A DNA stretch of 43,233 nucleotides. It comes from Rubrivivax sp. Its GTDB lineage: Bacteria; Pseudomonadota; Gammaproteobacteria; Burkholderiales; Burkholderiaceae_C. Shown piece by piece: positions 26,711 to 34,632 of this stretch. The stretch spans positions 1 through 43,233 of the forward strand of contig JADCGQ010000031.1 of NCBI GenBank assembly GCA_020248945.1, read 5' to 3'. How positions within the stretch are numbered: position 1 is the first letter of the stretch; each line of letters opens with the position of its first letter. The notes below the pieces were generated by a model that did not search any database, was not told the origin of the DNA, and was given only the letters and a program-made list of their open reading frames with translations. Position numbers and translations under genes: made by a program.

Positions 26711-28066
26711 TCAATCCTCGGAGTGGGTGGGGTCGTTCTTCGGGGCGCGATTGTAGGCAGCGCCTGCAGGGCGATCTCGCGGCAGGGGCTCGATGCGCAG
26801 CAGCTCGGCCTCGGCGCTGCCGTCGGCCCAGGTGGCACGCACGGCCTGCCCGGCGCGCAGCCCGGCCACCGACACCACCGGCCGGCCATCGAGCGACTGC
26901 ACCCAGGCGTAGCCGCGCTTGAGCACCCGCGCCGGATCGTGCGCCTGCAGGCGCGCCTCGGCGGCCGCCAGGCGCAACGGCTCGGTGTGCAGCCGCGCGC
27001 GCAGGGCCTGCAGCATGTGGTCGGCGCGGCGGCGCAAGGCGTCCTGCCGCGCCTGCAGTGTGAGCAGCGGTGCGCGGGCCAGCCGCTGCAGGCGCACCTC
27101 GAGTGCCTCGCGCTGCGCGGCCAGCGCGCGGGCCGGGTTGCCCAGCCGAAGCGCCAGCGCATCGACGCGCTGGGCCTGGCGCTGCAGCAGCCGTTCGGTG
27201 GCCCGCTGGGCGCGCTCGGCCCGCGCCATGACGAGACCCTGCAGCTCGCTCAGCGCCGGCGCCGCCAGCTCCGCGGCCGCCGTCGGCGTGGGGGCACGCA
27301 GGTCGGCCACGAGATCGGCCAGGGTCACGTCGGTCTCGTGGCCAACACCGCAGACCACGGGCAAGGGGCAGGCCGCGATGGCGCGCACGAGGCGCTCGTC
27401 GTTGAACGACCACAGGTCTTCGAGCGAACCGCCGCCGCGCACCAGCAGCAGCACGTCGACCTCGGCCCGGCGCCCGGCCGTGGCCAGGGCCGCGATCAGT
27501 TGCGCCGGCGCCTCGGCGCCCTGCACCGGCGACGGATAGACCACCACGCGCAGATGCGGCGCCCGCCGCTGCAGCGCGCTCAGCACGTCGTGCAAGGCGG
27601 CGGCCCCGAGCGAGGTGACGATGCCCAGCGCTTGCGGAAAGCTTGGCAAGGGGCGCTTGCGTGACGCCTCGAACAGCCCTTCGGCCGCCAGCCGGGCGCG
27701 GCGGCGCAGGAACTCCTCGTACAGCGCGCCTTCGCCGACGCGCCGCATCGACTCCACCACCATCTGCAACTCGCCGCGCGACTCGTACACGCCCAGGCGT
27801 CCGCGCAACTCGACCTGGTGGCCGTCGCCGGGCGCGAAGTCCAGCAGCGTGGCGGCGCGGCGGAACATCGCGCAGCGCAGCAGCGCCGGCGCACCGTCGG
27901 CATCCTTCAGCGAGAAATAGCAGTGGCCGCTCGAGGCGCGCGTGAACCCCGAGAGTTCGCCGCGCACCGCCACGGCACCAAAGCGGGCGGCCAGCGCGTC
28001 GGCGGTGGCCACCAGCAGGGCCGCCACGCCCCAGGGCGCGCGGCTCGGAATCGGGGTGTCAAGCAT
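26711..28066 (-). CDS. xseA: Exodeoxyribonuclease VII large subunit
   Basis: Large subunit of the ssDNA-specific nuclease ExoVII, 451 residues. N-terminal OB-fold (about 10-110, [20 protein letters not shown]), catalytic core with [38 protein letters not shown] and [18 protein letters not shown], then a long Arg/Ala/Gln-rich coiled coil (about 270-400). ATG 28066 (MLDTPIPSR) is preferred to an upstream in-frame ATG. The small subunit gene xseB is not here. sodB follows after five bases. Confidence 0.95.
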   Translation of the reverse strand: MLDTPIPSRAPWGVAALLVATADALAARFGAVAVRGELSGFTRASSGHCYFSLKDADGAPALLRCAMFRRAATLLDFAPGDGHQVELRGRLGVYESRGELQMVVESMRRVGEGALYEEFLRRRARLAAEGLFEASRKRPLPSFPQALGIVTSLGAAALHDVLSALQRRAPHLRVVVYPSPVQGAEAPAQLIAALATAGRRAEVDVLLLVRGGGSLEDLWSFNDERLVRAIAACPLPVVCGVGHETDVTLADLVADLRAPTPTAAAELAAPALSELQGLVMARAERAQRATERLLQRQAQRVDALALRLGNPARALAAQREALEVRLQRLARAPLLTLQARQDALRRRADHMLQALRARLHTEPLRLAAAEARLQAHDPARVLKRGYAWVQSLDGRPVVSVAGLRAGQAVRATWADGSAEAELLRIEPLPRDRPAGAAYNRAPKNDPTHSED

Positions 28067-28440
28067 CGGCAATGCGCCTGAAGTCCACAACGGGCGACCG
28101 GAGGGCTGGCGTGTGTCGCCGAGTCGTCACCGGCTTGTCATGCAGTGGCAAGTGCTTGATGTGCATCGATAAATCGGCGCTGAAAAATGCAGCAAACTCA
28201 GCCGCGGCATGTGGCGACGCCCACTTGCGCAAGACGCCCAGAAGTTGCCCACATGGTTGTCCACAGATTGCGGGGACAGTTCGCGACGACGAACCTGCGG
28301 CGGGGCACCGCCGGGCCTGGCCTGCAGCCGGACATGGCTGCTTCGGAAGGGCCGCAACCATCGGCCATAATGACCCGAGGGTCGGCGCCGAGGCGCGGGC
28401 CCCGACACCCCCGACGAGCTGCGCGAGAGACGAGAAACCC
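28067..28440. other. Intergenic region between xseA and exbB
   Basis: 374 bases between divergent genes, expected to hold both promoters. One sequence stands out: TTGATGTGCATCGA at 28156-28169, nine of ten matches to the FNR box. Two near-matches to the DnaA box (TTGCCCACA 28245-28253 and TTGTCCACA 28257-28265) lie close together but are too few for an origin. I see no Fur box in spite of exbBD next door. Confidence 0.5.
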
Positions 28441-29073
28441 TTGCTGTCGATCATACAAGCCGCTGGTTGGCCGATCTGGCCGCTGATCCTGTGCTCCATC
28501 GTGGCGCTCGCTCTCGTCATCGAGCGCTTCTACACGCTGCGTCCGTCGCAGGTGGCACCGCCCAAGCTCATCGACGAGGTCATCGGCGTCACGCGGGCCA
28601 GCCTGCCCTCGGCCGAGGTCGTCAACAAGCTGGCCGACAACTCGGTGCTCGGCCGCGTGCTGGCCGCCGGCCTGCGTGGCGTGATCGCCGAGCCGCGCAT
28701 CACCGAACCGGCTCTGCGCCAGCAGATCGAAAACGCCGGCCGCACCGCCGTGCAGGGCCTGGAGCGCTACCTCAACACGCTCGGCACCATCGCCTCGGCG
28801 GCGCCCTTGCTGGGCCTGCTGGGCACGGTGATCGGCATGATCGAGATCTTCGGCTCGCAGGCGCCCACCGCCGGCGCCAGCGGCAACCCGCAGCAGCTGG
28901 CGCACGGCATCTCGATCGCGCTGTACAACACCGCCTTCGGGCTGATCGTGGCGATTCCCGCACTGATGGTCTACCGCTACTTCAGGCGCCGTGTCGAGGA
29001 GTACGAGCTGATCATGGAACTCGCCGCCGAACGGCTGGTGCCGCACCTGATGCGCTTCGCCGTCAAGATCTGA
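28441..29073 (+). CDS. exbB: MotA/TolQ/ExbB proton channel protein
   Basis: Inner-membrane channel subunit of 210 residues that with ExbD powers TonB-dependent uptake. Three transmembrane helices: about 8-25 (PIWPLILCSIVALALVIERF), 110-130 (TIASAAPLLGLLGTVIGMIE) and 155-178 (LYNTAFGLIVAIPALMVYRY). The A-P-L-L-G-L-L-G-T-V block is the family signature. The frame is open to 28072, but TTG 28441 is the start that puts helix 1 at the N-terminus as in homologues. It leads exbD (19-base gap) and lpxK. No tonB is in the window. TolQ is the alternative name, but the neighbours favour ExbB. Confidence 0.9.
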   Translation: MLSIIQAAGWPIWPLILCSIVALALVIERFYTLRPSQVAPPKLIDEVIGVTRASLPSAEVVNKLADNSVLGRVLAAGLRGVIAEPRITEPALRQQIENAGRTAVQGLERYLNTLGTIASAAPLLGLLGTVIGMIEIFGSQAPTAGASGNPQQLAHGISIALYNTAFGLIVAIPALMVYRYFRRRVEEYELIMELAAERLVPHLMRFAVKI

Positions 29074-29092
29074 GCACGGCAAGCCCACCCGC

Positions 29093-29518
29093 ATGAAGTT
29101 CGGTCGCCGCCGCCTCGATGAACCCGAGATCAACCTGATCCCGTTCATCGACGTGCTGCTGGTGGTGCTGATCTTCTTGATGCTGTCCACCACCTACTCG
29201 CGCTTCACCGAACTGCAGATCAACCTGCCGGCGGCCGATGCCGAGAAGCTGCGCGAACGGCCGGCCGAGATCGTGGTGGCCGTGGCTGCCGACGGCCGCT
29301 ACGCCGTCAACCGCCGCGCGATCGATGGCCGCAGCGTCGAGCAGCTCACCGCGGCCCTGGTGGCCGCCGCTGGCGGCCGCGAGGACACCGTGGTCATCGT
29401 CTCGGCCGATGCGCTGGCGGCGCACCAGACCGTCGTCAACGTGCTCGACGCCGCCCGGCGCGCCGGCCTGTCGCGCCTGACCTTCGCGGCGCAGGGCGCG
29501 GGCGTCGCGCCGCGCTGA
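29093..29518 (+). CDS. exbD: ExbD/TolR-family protein
   Basis: 141 residues: short cytoplasmic start (MKFGRRRLDEPEINLIP), one transmembrane helix with the essential Asp (FIDVLLVVLIFLMLSTTY), and a periplasmic domain of about 95 residues. It forms the ion-motive complex with ExbB, whose gene is directly upstream. The two TonB-dependent receptors further along the window would depend on such a complex, although other copies may exist in the genome. Confidence 0.93.
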   Translation: MKFGRRRLDEPEINLIPFIDVLLVVLIFLMLSTTYSRFTELQINLPAADAEKLRERPAEIVVAVAADGRYAVNRRAIDGRSVEQLTAALVAAAGGREDTVVIVSADALAAHQTVVNVLDAARRAGLSRLTFAAQGAGVAPR

Positions 29519-29530
29519 GCACCGCGCGGC

Positions 29531-30595
29531 TTGAACGCCCCACCGGCCCTGCGCGGCGCGCTGGAGGCCTTCTTCGCGCGCATCTGGTGGGCGCCACAAC
29601 CCGGGTGGCAGGCGACGCTGCTCAGGCCGCTGGCGGCGCTGTATGGCATGGCCTGGCGGCGGCGGCAGGCGCGCAGCGCGCTGCCGCAGCGCCTGCCCGT
29701 GCCGGTGCTGGTGGTGGGCAACCTCATCGTGGGTGGCGCCGGCAAGACACCCACCGTGATCGCCGTCGTGCAGGCCTTGCAGGCGCGCGGCCATCGGCCC
29801 GGCATCGTGTCGCGCGGCCACGGGCGCCGCGGCAGCGAGCCGTGCTCGGTGTCGGCCCGGCATGGCTTTGCCGACGCAGGCGAGCTGGGTGACGAACCTC
29901 TGCTGCTGGCCCGGCGCACCCAGGTGCCGGTGTTCGTGGGACGCGACCGCCGCGCGACAGCACTGGCGCTGCTGCGCAGCGATCCGGCCGTCGACGTGAT
30001 CGTGGCCGACGACGGCCTGCAGCATCTGGCGCTGCACCGTGACGCCGAGCTCGTGGTGTTCGACGAACGCGGCGTCGGCAACGGCCTGCTGCTGCCTGCC
30101 GGGCCGCTGCGCGAGCCGCTGCCCACGCGGGTGTCGCCGATGCGGCACATCCTCTACACCGCCAGTGTGGCCAGCACACCGCTGCCCGGCGCGCTGGCGC
30201 AGCGGGCCTTGTCGCTGGCCTGGCCGCTGGCCGCCTGGCATGCCGGCGATTCGCGCGCGGCTCAGGCGCTGGCCACGCTCCGTGGCCAGCCCTTGCTGGC
30301 CGCGGCCGGGCTGGCGGCACCCGAGAAGTTCTTCGGCATGCTGCGCCAGGCCGGCTTGCAGATCGAGGCCCTGCCCTTGCCCGACCACTTCGACTTCGCC
30401 ACCCTGCCCTGGTCCGCGCAAGGCCCGGACGTGCTGGTGACGGAGAAGGACGCCGTCAAGCTCGACCCCTCCCGCACCGCGGCACGGCGCGTGTGGGTGC
30501 TGCCGCTAGACTTGGTGCTGCCTGAGGCCTTGCTCGACCAGTTGCACCGGCAGCTGTTCGGCGATGTCCCGAACCCGACACCCCGAACACCATGA
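29531..30595 (+). CDS. lpxK: Tetraacyldisaccharide 4'-kinase
   Basis: Inner-membrane enzyme that phosphorylates the 4'-position of the lipid A disaccharide, 354 residues. The N-terminal hydrophobic anchor holds the [16 protein letters not shown] segment. The P-loop reads [16 protein letters not shown] and the conserved [12 protein letters not shown] lies about residue 160. Start at TTG 29531, twelve bases after exbD. It ends in a four-base overlap (ATGA) with the Trm112-like gene. Order and overlaps (exbB-exbD-lpxK-trm112-kdsB-adk) show one envelope operon. Confidence 0.96.
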   Translation: MNAPPALRGALEAFFARIWWAPQPGWQATLLRPLAALYGMAWRRRQARSALPQRLPVPVLVVGNLIVGGAGKTPTVIAVVQALQARGHRPGIVSRGHGRRGSEPCSVSARHGFADAGELGDEPLLLARRTQVPVFVGRDRRATALALLRSDPAVDVIVADDGLQHLALHRDAELVVFDERGVGNGLLLPAGPLREPLPTRVSPMRHILYTASVASTPLPGALAQRALSLAWPLAAWHAGDSRAAQALATLRGQPLLAAAGLAAPEKFFGMLRQAGLQIEALPLPDHFDFATLPWSAQGPDVLVTEKDAVKLDPSRTAARRVWVLPLDLVLPEALLDQLHRQLFGDVPNPTPRTP

Positions 30596-30813
30596 GCCTG
30601 GACCACCGCCTCATCGAACTGCTCGTCTGCCCCGTGTGCAAAGGGCCGCTGCAGCTGCGGCGCGACGCCGAGCAGCGCCCGCTGGACCTGGCCTGCCCGG
30701 CCGACCGGCTGGCGTTTCCCATCCGCGACGGCATTCCGGTCATGCTGGAGCACGAGGCGCAGTCGCTCGACGGCCCCGCGCCGGAGCCCACCGAAGCCGC
30801 GTCGTCGACGTGA
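30592..30813 (+). CDS. Trm112-family zinc-ribbon-like protein (YcaR-like)
   Basis: 73 residues. Begins with the family block [14 protein letters not shown], carrying C-x2-C, and has [19 protein letters not shown] with one more cysteine. The acidic, Pro-rich tail is not conserved. In eukaryotes Trm112 activates methyltransferases; in bacteria the role is not clear, but the gene is very often found between lpxK and kdsB. Overlaps both neighbours by four bases (ATGA and GTGA). Confidence 0.93.
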   Translation: MSLDHRLIELLVCPVCKGPLQLRRDAEQRPLDLACPADRLAFPIRDGIPVMLEHEAQSLDGPAPEPTEAASST

Positions 30814-31604
30814 GCGCGCCTGCGGAGACAGGCTTCACGGTGCTGATACCGGCCCGGCTGGCGAGCACCCGCCTGCCGCGCAAGCCGCTGGCCGACATCG
30901 CCGGCAAGCCGATGGTCGTGCGCGTGGCCGAGCGCGTGGCCGGCCTCGCGGGCGCCAAGGCCATCGTCGTGGCCTGTGACGACACCGAGATCGCCGATGC
31001 CTGCGCTGCCCACGGCGTGCGCGCGCTGCTCACGCGCGTCGACCACGCCAGCGGCAGCGATCGCCTTGCCGAGGCCTGCGAGCTGCTGGGCCTGCACGGC
31101 GACGATGTCGTCGTCAATGTCCAGGGCGACGAGCCGCTGATCGACCCCGCACTGGTGCAGGCCGTGGCCACGCTGCTGGCCGAGCGCGGCGATTGCGTCA
31201 TGAGCACGGCCGCGCACGCGCTGGCCGACGACACCGAGTTCACCAATCCGAACGTCGTGAAGGTCGTGCTCGACGCGGCCTCGCGGGCGCTGTACTTCAG
31301 CCGCGCGCCGCTGCCCTGGTGGCGCGACGGCGGCGGCGCGCCGCCGAGGCATCCCTTGCCCTTGCGGCACGTGGGTCTGTACGCTTATCGCGCTGGCTTC
31401 CTGCGGGGCTTTCCGCAGCTGGCGGCAGCGCCGGTTGAACAGGCCGAGGCTCTGGAACAGCTGCGCGTGCTGTGGCACGGCCACCGCATCGCCGTGCACG
31501 TGGCGGCCCAGGCCACGCTGCCCGGCGTCGACACGCCCGACGATCTGGCGCGTGTGCGCCAGCGCTTTGCCGAGGGCCGCGAAGCCCCTGCCGCGTCAGC
31601 TTGA
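30810..31604 (+). CDS. kdsB: 3-deoxy-manno-octulosonate cytidylyltransferase
   Basis: Cytoplasmic enzyme making CMP-Kdo for the lipopolysaccharide core, 264 residues. The nucleotide-binding start is [29 protein letters not shown] and [11 protein letters not shown] follow, and [12 protein letters not shown] is near the C-terminal third. The frame is open upstream to 30564, but GTG 30810 fits the homologue start and makes a GTGA overlap with the Trm112-like gene. Confidence 0.97.
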   Translation: MSAPAETGFTVLIPARLASTRLPRKPLADIAGKPMVVRVAERVAGLAGAKAIVVACDDTEIADACAAHGVRALLTRVDHASGSDRLAEACELLGLHGDDVVVNVQGDEPLIDPALVQAVATLLAERGDCVMSTAAHALADDTEFTNPNVVKVVLDAASRALYFSRAPLPWWRDGGGAPPRHPLPLRHVGLYAYRAGFLRGFPQLAAAPVEQAEALEQLRVLWHGHRIAVHVAAQATLPGVDTPDDLARVRQRFAEGREAPAASA

Positions 31605-31654
31605 CGCGAGGGACCGCGTGATATTCTCGTTTCGAGGGGACAAGGCCTGCGTGA

Positions 31655-32371
<717 letters not shown>

Positions 32372-32420
32372 CGCGGGCCCTGGCGCTTCTCATCTCCACC
32401 CGCACTTTCTTCTTCGCACC

Positions 32421-33179
32421 ATGGACATCGCAGGCAAGGTCTTCATCGTCACCGGTTCGGCTTCGGGCCTGGGCGAAGGCACGGCGCGGCTGCTGGCCGC
32501 CAGTGGCGGCAAGGTGGTCGTGGCCGACATGAACGCCGAGCGCGGCGAGAAGGTCGCGGCCGAGATCGGCGGCGTGTTCGTGAAGTGCGACGTCAGCTCC
32601 GAAGCCGACGGCCAAGCCGCCGTGGCGGCGGCGCTGAAGCTGGGCAAGCTGATGGGCTTGATCAACTGCGCCGGCATCGCCACGGCCAGCAAGACCGTGG
32701 GCAAGGACGGCGCGCACGCGCTGGCCCTGTTCACCAAGACCATCACCGTCAACCTGATTGGCAGCTTCAACATGATCCGCCTTGCCGCCGAGGCGATGGC
32801 GAAGAACGAGCCCGAGCCCACTGGCGAGCGCGGCGTGCTCATCAGCACCGCCAGCGTGGCCGCGTACGACGGCCAGATCGGCCAGGCCGCCTACAGCGCC
32901 AGCAAGGGCGGCGTGGTTGGCATGACGCTGCCCATTGCGCGCGACCTGGCGCGCAACGGCATCCGCAACATGACCATCGCGCCTGGCATCTTCGGCACGC
33001 CCATGCTCTTTGGCATGCCGCAGGAGGTGCAGGACGCGCTCGCCGCCAGCGTGCCCTTCCCGAGCCGCCTGGGCACGCCCGCCGACTACGCCAAGCTGGT
33101 GAAGCACATCGTCGAGAACGACATGCTCAATGGCGAGGTGATCCGGCTGGATGGGGCGATTCGGTTGGCGCCGAAGTGA
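32421..33179 (+). CDS. Short-chain dehydrogenase, 3-hydroxyacyl-CoA dehydrogenase type
   Basis: NAD(P)-dependent oxidoreductase of 252 residues. Cofactor turn [16 protein letters not shown], catalytic Ser in [15 protein letters not shown] and the Y-x-x-x-K pair in [22 protein letters not shown] follows. The sequence resembles human HSD17B10/type II 3-hydroxyacyl-CoA dehydrogenases, suggesting a part in beta-oxidation of fatty or branched acids. It follows adk by 49 bases on the same strand. It is the last conserved gene before the opposed receptor cassette. Confidence 0.92.
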   Translation: MDIAGKVFIVTGSASGLGEGTARLLAASGGKVVVADMNAERGEKVAAEIGGVFVKCDVSSEADGQAAVAAALKLGKLMGLINCAGIATASKTVGKDGAHALALFTKTITVNLIGSFNMIRLAAEAMAKNEPEPTGERGVLISTASVAAYDGQIGQAAYSASKGGVVGMTLPIARDLARNGIRNMTIAPGIFGTPMLFGMPQEVQDALAASVPFPSRLGTPADYAKLVKHIVENDMLNGEVIRLDGAIRLAPK

Positions 33180-33252
33180 GCTGCTCCATCAGCTTAGGCG
33201 CGCCCGTGCCGCGCCGCGGCATGCAACCAAGCCGACTTGACATACCACCCGC

Positions 33253-34539
33253 TCAGGCGTCGTAGCCGGTAGGCTTCTCGGCACCCGAGAACTCGTTCAA
33301 GAAGCGGTTCAGTGCCGTGATCATCTCGCGCTCTTCAAGCGAGAGCAGCGGGTTCCAGGTGTCGAAGATCAGGATGGCTCTGAGATGTGGGCTGTCATTG
33401 ATGGCTTCGTGCTCGATCGTGTCGTCAAAGACCCAGGCATGACCTTCCCGCCACTGCCTGACGTCATTGCCGACCCGGTATCGGCAGCCAGGCGGCACGA
33501 TGAGCGGCAAGTGCACGATGACGCGGGCATTGCTCGCACCGACATGCGGCGGGATGCGTGTCTTCGGCTTCAGCATCGAGAACATCGCCACGGGCGTGCG
33601 CCCTTCTTGAACGGGCTGAGGCGTGGCCTGCACGGCCGCGATCGTCACGGGGCAGCGCGCAGCGGCTGATTCGACGACCACGCCGTTCTGGATCAAGTGA
33701 TACGCGCTCCAGTCCGGGTTGTGGTTGAGTTGAGACCACTGCGCGATCGGCTGATCGGGGGCGTACTGGATGTAAGGTTGGATGTCGGGACGGTCGGACT
33801 GCAGAACGGCGAGGAACTCCGCGCGGATCTGGTCGGTTTGCGCCTCGACGGCCTCCAGCCACGGGAAGTGGGAGCGGTCGAAGAACGGGATGGCTGGCAG
33901 CCCCGGCACGAAGTAGCGCATGGGCGCTGATTCGTAGCGACGCTTTCGGCCGAGCAACAGGTCGACGGACTCTCTGAATCGTTGGCTGGTTCGCGAATCC
34001 TGACCCACCAGGCTGCGGTCCAGCCTCTCGTCGAGGTGTCGCGCCATGCTGCGCTGGTGGTCTTCGCAGAATCGAATGCCGTGTGCCACCGCCGCACGCA
34101 GGTCTGGGGACAGGCGCTGTGGATCGGGAACGATGGCAGCCGCAGCCCCGTACGCCCTTGCCGCTTCGCCAGGGCGCGCCGTGCGCTCGAACAGCATGCC
34201 GCGCAGCACCAGCGCGAGCACGTCATAGGGATCGACGCTGAGTGCCCTGAACAGCGCTTGCTCTTCGGCTTCGGCGTTCTCGGCTTGCCGATGCACCAGC
34301 GCGAGATTGATCCAGGCCTGCGCCTGCATGGGTGCCAGATCGGCGGCACGCTGGAAGTGGCGTTGGGCTTCTGCAAGCCGACCTTGGCGCAGGAAGAGTT
34401 CGCCAAGCTGACCATGCGCTTCGGCGTTGTCAGGGCGTTGTTCGAGCATGCGGAGCCAGGCCCTGGCCGCGCCTTCGAGATCACCGCGCTGGGCAAGCAT
34501 GCGCGCATCTCGTTCAAGAGCTTGAGTTTGCGGTTCCAT
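33253..34539 (-). CDS. TPR plus aspartyl/asparaginyl beta-hydroxylase-domain protein, copy 1
   Basis: 428 residues. The first ~140 form TPR-like helical repeats (AEAHGQLGELFLRQGRLAEA, AWINLALVHRQAENAEAEEQ). Residues about 250-410 are an Asp_Arg_Hydrox domain (PF05118-like), a 2-oxoglutarate/Fe(II) oxygenase. The iron ligands fit the reduced AspH type: His332 in PPHVG (H-x-G without the usual Asp) and His377 in FDDTIEHEA, 45 residues apart. Arg387, ten residues on, is placed to bind 2-oxoglutarate. No signal peptide, so cytoplasmic. It lies 93 bases after a TonB receptor, with a terminator between them, and is paralogous to the gene upstream of that receptor. The substrate is unknown; family members hydroxylate Asp/Asn in proteins, peptides or lipid A chains (LpxO). 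Confidence 0.88.
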   Translation of the reverse strand: MEPQTQALERDARMLAQRGDLEGAARAWLRMLEQRPDNAEAHGQLGELFLRQGRLAEAQRHFQRAADLAPMQAQAWINLALVHRQAENAEAEEQALFRALSVDPYDVLALVLRGMLFERTARPGEAARAYGAAAAIVPDPQRLSPDLRAAVAHGIRFCEDHQRSMARHLDERLDRSLVGQDSRTSQRFRESVDLLLGRKRRYESAPMRYFVPGLPAIPFFDRSHFPWLEAVEAQTDQIRAEFLAVLQSDRPDIQPYIQYAPDQPIAQWSQLNHNPDWSAYHLIQNGVVVESAAARCPVTIAAVQATPQPVQEGRTPVAMFSMLKPKTRIPPHVGASNARVIVHLPLIVPPGCRYRVGNDVRQWREGHAWVFDDTIEHEAINDSPHLRAILIFDTWNPLLSLEEREMITALNRFLNEFSGAEKPTGYDA

Positions 34540-34571
34540 GTTCGGACGGGCGGCGGAGGTTTGTGTGATCG

Positions 34572-34601
34572 GAAAGAAAAAGACGGGCCCGAAGGCCCGT
34601 C
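34572..34601 (-). terminator. Rho-independent terminator after the TonB receptor gene
   Basis: On the minus strand GACGGGCC-TTCG-GGCCCGTC (34601-34582) makes an eight-base stem with a stable TTCG tetraloop, followed by TTTTTCTTT. It starts 31 bases after the receptor stop codon and lies before the hydroxylase copy 1, so it should end most receptor transcripts or limit read-through. Confidence 0.92.
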
Positions 34602-34632
34602 ATGACTTGCAAGCTGGCTGACCGACTGTGGA

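Noticed and set aside
28245..28265. Two DnaA-box-like sequences upstream of exbB
   Set aside because: Only two imperfect copies, no AT-rich unwinding region and no dnaA, dnaN or parAB nearby, so no case for an origin.
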